Shown: positions 7,701 through 18,986, numbered from the stretch's first letter. The stretch is 62,134 nt of DNA from Candidatus Ornithoclostridium excrementipullorum (GCA_018716085.1 DVKK01000004.1:1-62134), one strand, 5' to 3'. The notes: a model not told the origin generated them from the letters alone. A program made the numbers and translations.

Positions 7701-8858
7701 TTATCCCAAAACGAGGTCGTTGAGATAGCCGATACCGATCAATACCGCCAGATATGAGAAATTTATCAGAGAAAACAGTCCGAGATAACGAAGCGTGCCC
7801 CCGGGTACGCGTTTGCGGTACTCTCCGAGGGTTATCAGACTGGCAAGCGAGGATATCGGAGTGCCCAGTCCCCCGATGTTCACCGCGATAAGCAGATGTC
7901 TGTAATCGTTAGTGAAGCGCGACAACAATACCGCCGACGGAACGTTGCTTATGACCTGACAGGTCGCCGTTCCGACAAGCAGAGGCGAAAGAGCAACGAG
8001 CGAGCCGAGAGCCTCCCGCACAGCCGGTATCCGTGCGAGATTGCCCGAAAAGATAAAGAAAGCGCAAAACGTGAGCAACAGACCGTAATCCACCCGCAGA
8101 AAACATTTCGGTTCGAGCGCCAGTAACGCGACCGTAACGGCGATCAATCCGACGTAATACGGAAAAACGCGGAAGACGATCATTACGGAAAGCGCAAACA
8201 AAACGAAGTATATCGCCATACGCCACGGCTGAGGGGCTGCCCCGGGGGAAGATTCAAGTTCTATCGGCTCGGGCTTGACTATAAAACACGTACCCGCGAT
8301 CAATATGAACGCCGCGGCGAACGGTATCGCCATTATCGAGAAAAATTCGCCCGCTTCTATCGAATAAAACGAATACAGGTACAGATTTTGCGGATTGCCG
8401 AACGGGGTGAGCATTCCTCCGAGATTAGCGGCTACGTTCTGCATCACGAATACGAACGCCGTATATTTCGTCTTCCCGCATGACGACAGCACGAACCATC
8501 CGAGCGGCAGGAACGTGACCAAAGCCATATCGTTCGCCATGATCATGGAGCCGAAATAGGTCACGAAAACGAGTGCGAAAGTCACTCGGCGCATATTGCC
8601 GAACGCGGCAATGATCTTTACGGCAAGCCATTCGAAGAACCTGCGGCGTTTGAGCGCCGATACGACGGCAAGCGTGCAAAACAGACAAGACAGCGTATCG
8701 AGGTCGAAATAATCTGCATAACCCGCGTCGGGCGGAACGAAAAAGCAAGTGACCGCCGCCGCGACGACGGCGACTATCAGCACAATGCGGCTTTTCAGGA
8801 AGCCTTTTATCAGATACATTTTGGACGCCTTCGCCGCGCCCCCGCTTCTCCCGTACAT
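7701..8858 (-). CDS. SLC13/ArsB-type ion or organic-acid permease
   Basis: 385 aa with about ten hydrophobic segments. The motif 'NLGGMLTPFGNPQNLYLYS' (about residues 146-164) and a second copy-like 'QVISNVPSAVLL' are hallmarks of the ArsB/NhaD/CitM ion transporter superfamily; the substrate cannot be told. The first ATG (8856-8858) lies nine bases after a -10 box and has GAGG too close to work as a ribosome site; an ATG 13 codons later (8817-8819, AAGG eight bases upstream) is the alternative start. Lone gene behind the ATP synthase terminator. Confidence 0.8.
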   Translation of the reverse strand: MYGRSGGAAKASKMYLIKGFLKSRIVLIVAVVAAAVTCFFVPPDAGYADYFDLDTLSCLFCTLAVVSALKRRRFFEWLAVKIIAAFGNMRRVTFALVFVTYFGSMIMANDMALVTFLPLGWFVLSSCGKTKYTAFVFVMQNVAANLGGMLTPFGNPQNLYLYSFYSIEAGEFFSIMAIPFAAAFILIAGTCFIVKPEPIELESSPGAAPQPWRMAIYFVLFALSVMIVFRVFPYYVGLIAVTVALLALEPKCFLRVDYGLLLTFCAFFIFSGNLARIPAVREALGSLVALSPLLVGTATCQVISNVPSAVLLSRFTNDYRHLLIAVNIGGLGTPISSLASLITLGEYRKRVPGGTLRYLGLFSLINFSYLAVLIGIGYLNDLVLG

Positions 8859-8867
8859 ACCTCAATA

Positions 8868-8896
8868 TGTATATACCTTTACGCCCGCGAATGCAA
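8868..8896 (-). promoter_or_regulatory. Sigma-A promoter of the permease gene
   Basis: Minus-strand TTGCAT (8891-8896), 17 bases, TATACA (8868-8873); nine bases to the first ATG of the permease, so the leader would be two to three bases if that ATG is used. Confidence 0.6.
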
Positions 8897-8929
8897 GCGT
8901 TTGAAGGCACTTTCCGATGTTTTCCGCAA

Positions 8930-8956
8930 CAAAAAATTCCGCGGCAACCGCGGAAT
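8930..8956 (-). terminator. Terminator of the ATP synthase operon
   Basis: Minus-strand hairpin ATTCCGCGG-TTG-CCGCGGAAT followed by TTTTTT, six bases after the atpC stop. Confidence 0.9.
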
Positions 8957-8961
8957 CGCAT

Positions 8962-11671
<2,710 letters not shown>

Positions 11672-11677
11672 AGCGCG

Positions 11678-13405
11678 TTATTTTCCTTCGCTTGCGCGGA
11701 ATTTGTCCGCGGCGGCGAGTATCGCCTCTTTCGTTTCGGGCGTCAGTTCGCCCTTTCCTATACTGTCGCAGATATCGGGACGGACGGTCGAGATGTATTC
11801 GAGCATTCTGTCGGCAAACGCGTTTATCTCCTCCACGGGCACTCCCTGCATCTTGCGGCCGAGCGCGCAGACCAGAAGCAAAACTTCCTGAGTCTGAGTG
11901 TACGGTCTGTACTGCGGTTGGCGAAGCAGACGCATGAGCCCCTGTCCGTAATAGAGCTGTTTCTTGGTCGCGTCGTCCAGATCGCTGGCAAATTGCATGA
12001 ACACTTCCATTTCGCGGTACTGAGCAAGATCCAGTCGCAAAGAACCTACGGCTTTCTTTACCGCCTTCGTCTGCGCAGCGCCTCCCACACGCGACACCGA
12101 AAGACCGATATTGACGGCGGGCCTCTGTCCCTCGAAGAACAACTCGTTTTCGAGGAATATCTGTCCGTCGGTGATCGATATGACGTTGGTCGGGATATAT
12201 GCGGAAACGTCGCCCGCCTGCGTCTCGACGATGGGCAAAGCGGTCATACTTCCGCCGCCGAGTTCGTCCGAAAGATGCGCGGCGCGCTCCAGAAGTCTGG
12301 AATGCAGATAGAATACGTCGCCCGGATATGCCTCACGGCCGGGGGCGCGTTCGAGCAGAAGGCTGAGCGTGCGGTATGCGACGGCGTGCTTGGAAAGATC
12401 GTCGTAGACGATGAGCACGTCCTTGCCGGAATACATAAAGTGCTCCGCCAAAGCGCAGCCCGCATAAGGCGCGATATACTGCATAGGCGCCGACTCGCCC
12501 GCTCCCGCGGACATTATGACCGTATATTCGAGCGCGCCGAACTTTTTCAGCGTCTGAGCCAACTGCACGACCGAGCTTGCCTTTTGTCCGATCGCGACGT
12601 ATATACAGACGACGTCTTTTCCTTTTTGATTGAGTATGGTGTCGAGCGCGATCGCGGTCTTACCCGTCTGCCTGTCGCCGATTATCAGCTCGCGTTGTCC
12701 GCGGCCGATCGGGAACATGGAATCCACGACGAGCAGCCCCGTTTCCATAGGCTTGTTGACGGGCTGACGGTCTATTATACCGGGAGCGGCAAACTCTATC
12801 GGTCGGTATCCCTCGGGCGTAATATCTCCCTTTCCGTCGACGGGATTGCCGAGAGCGTCGATAACTCTGCCCAAAAATTCTTTTCCCACGGGTATGCCCG
12901 CAGTCCTGCAAGTCCTGCGTATCAGACTTCCCGCAGATATCTCCCTGCAATCGCCGAAAACGATTATGCCGCAGCTGTCGGGGCGAAGATCCTGGATCAT
13001 GCCCTTGACGCCGCAGTCGAATATAACTATTTCTCCGTAAGTGGCGTGCGCGAGACCGTCCGCATTGACTATGCCGTCCCCTACGGACAAAACTTTGCCC
13101 GTTTCTTCGGCAAGAGCCTCGGGAGCCCATTTTTCGACGGCTTCGCGTATAAGCGGAATGACGTCCGCTCCCGCGCCGTTTATGCGGTCGATACGGCGTT
13201 TGAGCTGTTCGAACCTTCCTCCGACGCTCCAATCGTAGACGTCGCTGCCCACTTCCAGTCGGAAACCTCCGGGAAACAGATCGCTTTCGATCCACTCCAG
13301 CTTTACGCCCTTGCCGTACTTTTTTCTGAGAAAAGCGGAAAATCTCGCTTCCTGTTTCTGTGAAGGGCGGGTCTCGGAATACAGCAGAGCCTTAATCTTT
13401 TCCAT
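11678..13405 (-). CDS. atpA: ATP synthase delta(C-terminal domain)-alpha fusion
   Basis: 575 aa against about 505 for a normal alpha. Residues 1 to about 74 match the C-terminal domain of subunit delta (AtpH): 'FLRKKYGKGVKLEW', 'FPGGFRLEVGSDVYDWSV', 'GRFEQLKRRI' correspond to the delta segments for binding b and the conserved GG-x-x-lrvGd-x-x-DgSv. A complete alpha follows from about residue 75 ('GKVLSVGDGIV' at 103), with Walker A GDRQTGKT (243-250), 'VLIVYDDLSKHAVAYR' and the arginine finger in 'SVSRVGG' (R439). The six-helix N-terminal domain of delta, which normally holds delta to alpha, is missing, and no atpH exists between atpF and atpA. GAGGAAGAGAAAG precedes the ATG; 14-base overlap with atpF. 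Confidence 0.95.
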   Translation of the reverse strand: MEKIKALLYSETRPSQKQEARFSAFLRKKYGKGVKLEWIESDLFPGGFRLEVGSDVYDWSVGGRFEQLKRRIDRINGAGADVIPLIREAVEKWAPEALAEETGKVLSVGDGIVNADGLAHATYGEIVIFDCGVKGMIQDLRPDSCGIIVFGDCREISAGSLIRRTCRTAGIPVGKEFLGRVIDALGNPVDGKGDITPEGYRPIEFAAPGIIDRQPVNKPMETGLLVVDSMFPIGRGQRELIIGDRQTGKTAIALDTILNQKGKDVVCIYVAIGQKASSVVQLAQTLKKFGALEYTVIMSAGAGESAPMQYIAPYAGCALAEHFMYSGKDVLIVYDDLSKHAVAYRTLSLLLERAPGREAYPGDVFYLHSRLLERAAHLSDELGGGSMTALPIVETQAGDVSAYIPTNVISITDGQIFLENELFFEGQRPAVNIGLSVSRVGGAAQTKAVKKAVGSLRLDLAQYREMEVFMQFASDLDDATKKQLYYGQGLMRLLRQPQYRPYTQTQEVLLLVCALGRKMQGVPVEEINAFADRMLEYISTVRPDICDSIGKGELTPETKEAILAAADKFRASEGK

Positions 13406-13886
13406 CTTTCTCTTCCTCTTCCGCCGCGTCCAGGAAGCTGTCGTAAGCCTCGTTCACGCTCGACGTCATAACGACTTTGCGAGCCATGTCTCCGACAAGG
13501 TCGCGTATATCCGCGCCGACGCCGTCGATGATCTTGTCGTGCTCTTCGCGCGCTTTCTCTTTCGCGCCGTCGACGATGTCTTTCGCCTCGGTCTGAGCTT
13601 CGCGCAGTTTCTCGGCGCGCATAGCCCCGATCTCTTCCGCCGCCGCGCGTTTTTTCTCTGTTATCTCATCTTCCGCCGCGGAGAGTTTCTTCTCGTATTC
13701 TCCGCGCTTGCTCTGTGCGTCGTCGAGCGCCGCCTTCGTCTGCTCTTCTCTGTCCGCGTACTCGTCCTGTCTTTTCTTTATAAAAGCCTTGACCGGCTTG
13801 TACAAAAGAAGGTACAGACCCGTCGCCAGAATGACGAAATTGAGCAGGTGCAGCAAGATCTGCTGCCAGTCGATATTCAACGGCAT
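13392..13886 (-). CDS. atpF: ATP synthase Fo subunit b
   Basis: 164 aa, normal length. One N-terminal membrane helix ('LLHLLNFVILATGLYLLLY', residues 11-29) followed by a long charged coiled coil that forms the peripheral stalk. The C-terminal end (last 30 residues) is acidic and does not contain the missing delta N-terminal domain. GGAGG ten bases before the ATG. Confidence 0.93.
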   Translation of the reverse strand: MPLNIDWQQILLHLLNFVILATGLYLLLYKPVKAFIKKRQDEYADREEQTKAALDDAQSKRGEYEKKLSAAEDEITEKKRAAAEEIGAMRAEKLREAQTEAKDIVDGAKEKAREEHDKIIDGVGADIRDLVGDMARKVVMTSSVNEAYDSFLDAAEEEEKDGKD

Positions 13887-13901
13887 CCGCTATCCGCCTC
13901 C

Positions 13902-14324
13902 TTACAGCACGAATATGAGCAGTATGGCTATGATCAATGCGTAAATGATCGCAGTCTCGATGAATACGAGCCCCAGCATCATGCTCGTACGGATATCGTT
14001 CTTCGCCTCGGGCTGACGGGCTATGCTCTCGTTGGATTTCGCCACGGCTATGCCCATACCTATCGCGCCTGCCGCCGCCGCAAGTCCGACTGCGATGGCA
14101 GCCGCGATCGCGATCAGTCCCGTCTGGTCGTTCGAACCGCTGTCTGCGGGAGTTTCGTCGACGGGGGTCGTATCGACGACTTCCGAGTCCGTATTTCCGT
14201 CCGTCTGCGCGGCGATACCCGTTTCCGGCGCAAAGACCAGACCGAGCGTTATCCCGAGCGCCGCAAGCGCTACGACGGCCATCACGGCCGCGGAGATCAT
14301 TTTGATTCTGATAGATCTTTTCAT
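13902..14324 (-). CDS. atpE: ATP synthase Fo subunit c with long N-terminal extension
   Basis: 140 aa from the ATG at 14322-14324 (GAGG nine bases upstream; an earlier in-frame TTG lacks one). A normal c is 75-90 aa. Residues 1-40 are a basic start plus hydrophobic helix like a signal peptide (possible cleavage near 'TGIAAQ'), 41-67 a polar acidic linker, then the usual hairpin: helix 1 about 68-95, loop 'ARQPEAK', helix 2 about 114-140. The ion-binding carboxylate is E123 in 'VFIETAIIYAL'. T124 and Y128 fit the sodium type, but the helix-1 glutamine of sodium c rings is Met (M90), so ion use is uncertain. Confidence 0.93.
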   Translation of the reverse strand: MKRSIRIKMISAAVMAVVALAALGITLGLVFAPETGIAAQTDGNTDSEVVDTTPVDETPADSGSNDQTGLIAIAAAIAVGLAAAAGAIGMGIAVAKSNESIARQPEAKNDIRTSMMLGLVFIETAIIYALIIAILLIFVL

Positions 14325-14328
14325 ATGA

Positions 14329-15213
14329 TTAAACCTCGTTGACAAGAGTTTCTTTCTTATGGTGTCTGACTTTCGCTCCCTTGGCTTTCGCGGGTCTGAT
14401 GTGCGGCTCCGATACCTCGCCGTAGAACAACGCCGTCAGCATGACGAGCACGTACGTCTGTATCAAAGCGTGCATCAGCGTGAACAACACTCCCACGATG
14501 ACGGGAAGAACGAAACTGAGCGCCAGATAATAATACACGAGTTCGGTGACGAGCAATCCCGAAAGAAGCGCGCCGAAAAGACGGAAGCTCATGGATATCG
14601 GCAAAGAGAAATCTTTGAGCGTACGTCCTACGCCGCGCAGACCGTTGCCCGCGATGCCTCCCGACAGTATGACGATATACGAAAGACATCCCAGCATTAT
14701 CGCGCCGTTGATATCGGACAGCGGAGCGGGCAAAGACAGCGATACTCCGCTCGTCGCGACGACGGGGATGCCGATCAGCTCGAACAGCGTGCCGACGAAT
14801 ATGTAAACGCCTGCCGCATAGATATAAGCGCCTAAGAATGAGTTGCGATGGGGACTGTTTGTCTTTGCGAGTCTGTCGAACCAACCGACCGACATCTCTA
14901 CCAGCATTTGAAATTTGCCGGGAACGCGCTTGAAACGCGGAACGGCGAATATCCTGACTGCCGCCGCCGCTACAAGAACGATAGCCGTGACGACGAACGC
15001 GGATATCAGCCCGGGATTGACCTGCATCCCGAAGAGATCCACCTTGTTCGCCTCGTGGAGCACGGCGTCTTCCATGGCGTCGGATACGCTCTCGTCGCTC
15101 GAATAGAGCGGATCCGTCAGAACGATCCCGACTATCAGCGCCGCGACGACGGCGATCCATATGACGACTGCCGCTATCTTCTTTTTGTTCGTTCTTTTTT
15201 CTATCTTCGACAT
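14329..15213 (-). CDS. atpB: ATP synthase Fo subunit a
   Basis: 294 aa from the ATG at 15211-15213 (GAGG five bases upstream). Subunit a forms the ion half-channels beside the c ring. The essential arginine is in 'SMSFRLFGALLSG'; helical hairpins before and after match the family, e.g. 'HALIQTYVLVMLTALFYG' at the C-terminus. It carries a longer polar segment after the first helix than short bacterial a subunits. First gene of the operon; atpI is not present upstream. Confidence 0.94.
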   Translation of the reverse strand: MSKIEKRTNKKKIAAVVIWIAVVAALIVGIVLTDPLYSSDESVSDAMEDAVLHEANKVDLFGMQVNPGLISAFVVTAIVLVAAAAVRIFAVPRFKRVPGKFQMLVEMSVGWFDRLAKTNSPHRNSFLGAYIYAAGVYIFVGTLFELIGIPVVATSGVSLSLPAPLSDINGAIMLGCLSYIVILSGGIAGNGLRGVGRTLKDFSLPISMSFRLFGALLSGLLVTELVYYYLALSFVLPVIVGVLFTLMHALIQTYVLVMLTALFYGEVSEPHIRPAKAKGAKVRHHKKETLVNEV

Positions 15214-15235
15214 AATTGCCTCTGACTTCCTATCG

Positions 15236-15264
15236 ATTGTAACTCTAAACAGCCGACTTTGCAA
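15236..15264 (-). promoter_or_regulatory. Promoter of the atp operon
   Basis: Minus-strand TTGCAA (15259-15264), 17 bases, TACAAT (15236-15241), 22 bases before the atpB ATG. The 240 bases between this promoter and the feo terminator hold no supported gene. Confidence 0.7.
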
Positions 15265-15503
15265 GCGTTTGGCGCAAATTAACGCCGCCGCGGCTCAATG
15301 CCCGTCCATCCAAGACGAGTTCTTCTACAATCACGGTGATTTTGTCCCCTAAACGGCAAAAATATCCTTATGCCGCGCCGCGTATACCGCCCTCGATCGC
15401 AGGTTCATGCTCTATCCTCCTGCCTCACGCTATGACAAAAACGACGTTTTCGTTCCGCACGGATCGCGTCGGTCCTCATATTCGGGAGCGTTTCGATAAA
15501 GCA

Positions 15504-15536
15504 CGGACGCGGGAGGATATATCCTGCCCGCGTCCG
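15504..15536 (-). terminator. Hairpin after the feo operon
   Basis: CGGACGCGGG pairs with CCCGCGTCCG around a self-complementary AGGATATATCCT core: a very stable stem 20 bases beyond the last feo gene. The T-run on the minus side is short (GCTTTATC), so termination strength is uncertain. Confidence 0.65.
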
Positions 15537-15556
15537 CGTATCGGTGATTATAACTG

Positions 15557-15778
15557 TTACGGAATAGTCTTGTTTATGTCGTCGGAGCGAGTCTTGTCCT
15601 CGTGCTCCTTATCGCCGCAATACGGACAGCTTCCGCATCCGCACGAACCGCACGCGCCGCCGCCGCAACCGCCGCTCTTTCCCTTTTTCCGTCTTATACG
15701 CGATACGACGGGTCTGCCGAACGCCGTCAGCACCAGAAGCACGGCGACGATTATTACTACAATCTCCTGCCAGCTCAT
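15557..15778 (-). CDS. FeoB-associated Cys-rich membrane peptide
   Basis: 73 aa from the ATG at 15776-15778, with GGAGA five bases upstream and one base after the feoB stop. One membrane helix (about residues 5-22, 'IVVIIVAVLLVLTAFG') then a basic stretch and a Gly/Cys cluster 'GGCGGGACGSCGCGSCPYCG' with six cysteines. Small proteins of this type follow feoB in many anaerobes; the Cys cluster may hand over or sense iron (inference). Confidence 0.88.
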   Translation of the reverse strand: MSWQEIVVIIVAVLLVLTAFGRPVVSRIRRKKGKSGGCGGGACGSCGCGSCPYCGDKEHEDKTRSDDINKTIP

Positions 15779-15779
15779 A

Positions 15780-18005
15780 TCAGTCTCCGCTCTTTGCCGC
15801 TCCGCCGCCGAGAGAAAGCTTCTTTTTCCTGTTCTTGTCCACATAGACCTTGACGCCTATCGCGGCGGCTATCAGCGCTATGAGGATAAGGCTGATCCAC
15901 CAGTAAGTGCCGATCCAGAATACGAGCGCGCCCACCACATATGCGACGAGCATCCAGTAGCCGACTGCCGCCCATATCTGTTTACCGCTGCGCAGTTCGC
16001 CGTAAGCCGCTCCGACAGCCGCCATACAGGGCACGCTGAGCAGGTTGAACGCCATGAACGCGAACGCCGCGGGCGCACCTCCCGCCATGCCGCTGACGAG
16101 AGTGCCGAGAGCCGTGGAGAGCAGCTGTCCCTCTTCGACTTCGAGCGCGTCCTCTTCCATACCCGCAAAGGTGCCGAGCGTGGATACGACCATTTCCTTC
16201 GCTATCAATCCCGAGAATGCCGCAACGACGAACATCCAGCCGTTCTCACCCATGCCGAAGCCGAGAGGAACGAACAACCAGCTGAACACTTTGGCTATCT
16301 GCCCCAATATGCTGTCGCCCTGATCTTCGACGAATCGGAACGTAAAGCTGATATTGGTCAGGAACCATATGACCACGGTCGCACCCGCAATTATCGTCGC
16401 GGCGCGGAACAGATAGTGTTTGAGCTTTTGCCACAGATGGACCATCGTGTTGCGGAATTGCGGTCTGTGATACTCTGGCAGTTCCATTATGAATGCGGAC
16501 GCTTCGCCCTTAAACACGAACTTTTTGAGCAGTATCGCGCTGACTATCGCCACGGCTATACCGAGCACGTACATACCGTACACTATGAGATCGCGGTGCG
16601 AACCCCCGAAAAGTATCGCTCCGAACGCCGCCCATATCGGCATCTTCGCTCCGCACGAGAAGAACGGCGCGAGCAGTATCGTCATCTTCCTCTCCTTGGG
16701 GTCTTCGAGAGTCTTCGTCGCCATAATTCCCGGCACCGCGCAACCGAAGCACATGAGCAGAGGCAGGAAGGATTTGCCCGACAAGCCGAACTTGCGGAAC
16801 GCCCTGTCCATGATGAACGCCACACGCGCCATGTATCCGCTGTCTTCCAATATCGAGAGGAAGAGGAACAGCACAAGTATCTGCGGTATGAACGACAGTA
16901 CGGAGAATACGCCGCCGCAAATACCGTCGTTGACCAACGACGCGTACCATGTACCCTCGGGCATGGCTCCCGCGATAACCTCTCCCAACCGCGACGTCGC
17001 TATATCCATCAGGTTGAAAAGGATCGTACCGGGCGCGTTTATCGCGCCGTTGCCGAATATGTCGTTCCATATCGTGGGTTCCGCGATCTCGGGGATCGCG
17101 CCCATCGCGCCGAGATACAGGAAATCCTCGCTGAACGTAAGATGAAACACCGCAAGCATTATGATCAGAAACAGAGGTATTCCCCATATCCTGTGAGTGA
17201 GAACGCGGTCTATCTTGTCGCTCTTGCTGAGTTTGACCTGCTGTTTTTTACCCGACACGGCGTCTTTGCACCGCGAGGATATGAACTTGTATCTCGCGTC
17301 GGCGACCAGAGCCTCGTAATCGGTCCCCTCTTCGCAAAGTCTTTCGATCTGTTCGACTATCCTCGGGTTTTTGTTCTTTTCGAGTTCGTCGCCTTCGAGA
17401 GCCTTCACCGCTCTGAACGCCGCGTTGTTCACTCCCGCCTGCTCGTAAAGAGCGTAAGCGCCGCGGTACAATCCGCTTATGCCCGAATTCTCGCCGGCAA
17501 AGCTCACGCCTTTGCGCGGCGAGTCCGCCGCTTTGGCAGCGACGCGCATCATCTCGTCGAGGCCTTTGCCTCTGAGCGCGCTTATCTCCACGACGGGAAC
17601 GCCGAATACCTCGGAAAGTTTTTCGGTATCGATCTTGCGCTTGTCCTTTTGCAGCACGTCGGTCATGTTGAGCGCTATGATCACGGGAGCGTCGAGTTCG
17701 AGAAGCTGCGTGGTAAGATACAGATTGCGCTCCAGATTGGTGGAATCCACGACGTCCACGATCACGTCGGGCTTTTCGTCTATTATGAAATTGCGCGACA
17801 CCACTTCTTCCGGCGTATAAGGGGACAGAGAGTATATCCCCGGAAGGTCCACCACGTCGATTTTGACGCCCTTTTTGCGATACGACCCCTCCCTTTTGTC
17901 CACCGTCACGCCGGGCCAGTTGCCGACGTGGGCGGTACTGCCCGTCAACGCGTTGAACAAAGTGGTCTTGCCGCAGTTGGGATTGCCCGCCAATGCGAAT
18001 CTCAT
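15780..18005 (-). CDS. feoB: Ferrous iron transporter FeoB
   Basis: 741 aa. N-terminal G domain with G1 'GNPNCGKTT' (7-15), G3 'DLPGIYSL' and G4 'NMTD', a helical GDI region, then two Gate domains with the cysteine motif 'CFGCAVPGIMATKT' and 'FFSCGAKMPIWAAF', and about nine membrane helices. Imports Fe2+. Starts one base after feoA; ends one base before the Cys-rich peptide. Confidence 0.97.
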   Translation of the reverse strand: MRFALAGNPNCGKTTLFNALTGSTAHVGNWPGVTVDKREGSYRKKGVKIDVVDLPGIYSLSPYTPEEVVSRNFIIDEKPDVIVDVVDSTNLERNLYLTTQLLELDAPVIIALNMTDVLQKDKRKIDTEKLSEVFGVPVVEISALRGKGLDEMMRVAAKAADSPRKGVSFAGENSGISGLYRGAYALYEQAGVNNAAFRAVKALEGDELEKNKNPRIVEQIERLCEEGTDYEALVADARYKFISSRCKDAVSGKKQQVKLSKSDKIDRVLTHRIWGIPLFLIIMLAVFHLTFSEDFLYLGAMGAIPEIAEPTIWNDIFGNGAINAPGTILFNLMDIATSRLGEVIAGAMPEGTWYASLVNDGICGGVFSVLSFIPQILVLFLFLSILEDSGYMARVAFIMDRAFRKFGLSGKSFLPLLMCFGCAVPGIMATKTLEDPKERKMTILLAPFFSCGAKMPIWAAFGAILFGGSHRDLIVYGMYVLGIAVAIVSAILLKKFVFKGEASAFIMELPEYHRPQFRNTMVHLWQKLKHYLFRAATIIAGATVVIWFLTNISFTFRFVEDQGDSILGQIAKVFSWLFVPLGFGMGENGWMFVVAAFSGLIAKEMVVSTLGTFAGMEEDALEVEEGQLLSTALGTLVSGMAGGAPAAFAFMAFNLLSVPCMAAVGAAYGELRSGKQIWAAVGYWMLVAYVVGALVFWIGTYWWISLILIALIAAAIGVKVYVDKNRKKKLSLGGGAAKSGD

Positions 18006-18006
18006 C

Positions 18007-18234
18007 TCACACCTCCAACACTACCGCGTGCGCTTCCGCCTTTCTCAGCGAAAGTTCGTATCCCCGCAGCGTGACCTCGATCGGATCGCCGAGGGGAGCT
18101 ACCTTGCGCAGCATCACTTCGGCGTCGGGCGTCAGCCCCATGTCGAACAGTCTGCGCTTGACCTTGCCGTCGCCGTCTATAGATACCACGACGCCTTTTT
18201 GTCCGGGCCGCAACTTGTCAAGTCTGCTTTCCAT
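18007..18234 (-). CDS. feoA: FeoA domain protein (second copy in operon)
   Basis: 75 aa SH3-like FeoA ('LFDMGLTPDAEVMLRKVAPLGDPIEV', here in part: 'RLFDMGLTPDAEV', 'GDPIEVTLRGYELSLRK'). Thought to dock on FeoB and support transport. Directly upstream of feoB. Confidence 0.92.
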   Translation of the reverse strand: MESRLDKLRPGQKGVVVSIDGDGKVKRRLFDMGLTPDAEVMLRKVAPLGDPIEVTLRGYELSLRKAEAHAVVLEV

Positions 18235-18250
18235 ATGTATCTCCTCTTAT

Positions 18251-18478
18251 TTATTCGCCGCCCTCGGGCGACACCTCTATCTTTACGGCTACGCTCTTGC
18301 CGAGCGCGAGTTTGCCCTCGCCTATCCTGACGATCACGTCCCCCGCGTTGTCGTACAGCGAGCGCAACGTGCATCCGGGCATTATCCCCAGACTTTCCAG
18401 ATGTCTTCTGACCTTTTCGTCCGCCGCTACTTCGGTCACCACCAGATCGCGACCGAACGGCGCAAATGCGAGTCTCAT
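18251..18478 (-). CDS. feoA: FeoA domain protein (first copy in operon)
   Basis: 75 aa, FeoA fold: 'HLESLGIMPGCTLRSLYD', 'GDVIVRIGEGKLALGK'. Divergent from the second copy, so the two probably have different roles. GGAGAA upstream of the ATG; 28 bases upstream of its ATG lies a GTTAGC-N4-GCTAAC palindrome. Confidence 0.92.
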   Translation of the reverse strand: MRLAFAPFGRDLVVTEVAADEKVRRHLESLGIMPGCTLRSLYDNAGDVIVRIGEGKLALGKSVAVKIEVSPEGGE

Positions 18479-18505
18479 TTTTATCGCTTCTCCGTCCCGT
18501 ATTTA

Positions 18506-18521
18506 GTTAGCTTACGCTAAC
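18506..18521. promoter_or_regulatory. Iron-box-like palindrome before feoA
   Basis: GTTAGCTTACGCTAAC, perfect 6-bp arms around TTAC, between the DtxR-like gene and feoA. Same core as the box at 18926 and similar to DtxR/IdeR-type operators with TTAG...CTAA ends. Confidence 0.75.
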
Positions 18522-18555
18522 CCGTTCGTAAGAATATATGCGCACCGTCGCGCTC

Positions 18556-18912
18556 CTATCCCGACGTTCTTATGAGCGCGGCGCTGCAACGGTGCGACAG
18601 CGCCCCTGCCACCGACACTGCGTCGTGCCACAACAGCGATTCCTGCAATCCCGTGAACTGCGACAGCATACGCGCGCAGACGGCGCAGACTTCGCTCTGT
18701 TCCGCAAAGCGTTTCGCTCCCTCGTCGGTCATGACGACGGATTTGTCGTCGCGCTTTTTTATAAGCCCCTGCTGTTCGAGCAGACAGAACTTTTTGTAAA
18801 CGCTTGCTCTGGCATAACCCAGATCGACGGCGACGTCGGTCATTTTTGCCGCCCTGCCGTCCTTGGCGAATTTGTCTATCGCCCTCATATACCTGTATTC
18901 GGATGCGGTCAT
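18556..18912 (-). CDS. DtxR-like winged-helix regulator (short)
   Basis: 118 aa. Winged HTH in residues 1-65 ('MTDVAVDLGYARASVYKKFCLLEQQGLI') resembling DtxR/MntR N-terminal domains (quoted only in part: 'VAVDLGYARASVYKKF'). The C-terminal half is shorter than in DtxR and has Cys in 'EVCAVC' that might bind metal. GGAGG four bases before the ATG. Sits between a second DtxR-like gene and feoA, with an iron-box palindrome in its leader: probably iron control of uptake and of itself. Confidence 0.78.
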   Translation of the reverse strand: MTASEYRYMRAIDKFAKDGRAAKMTDVAVDLGYARASVYKKFCLLEQQGLIKKRDDKSVVMTDEGAKRFAEQSEVCAVCARMLSQFTGLQESLLWHDAVSVAGALSHRCSAALIRTSG

Positions 18913-18925
18913 ATACCCTCCTTTG

Positions 18926-18943
18926 GGTTAGCGACTGCTAACC
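18926..18943. promoter_or_regulatory. Iron-box-like palindrome before the short DtxR-like gene
   Basis: GGTTAGCGACTGCTAACC: perfect 7-bp arms around GACT, 14 bases before the ATG and about 45 bases after the -10 box. Confidence 0.8.
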
Positions 18944-18986
18944 GCTTCGCCGAATAAAAAGCGCTTTCACGCTCTTTTCGTCTGTT

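Noticed and set aside
13392..13886. Delta N-terminal domain hidden at the end of atpF
   Set aside because: AtpF is of normal length; its C-terminus is an ordinary coiled coil with an acidic end.
15336..18074. 912-codon open frame on the plus strand over feoB
   Set aside because: Antisense shadow of feoB and its neighbour; no plausible protein.
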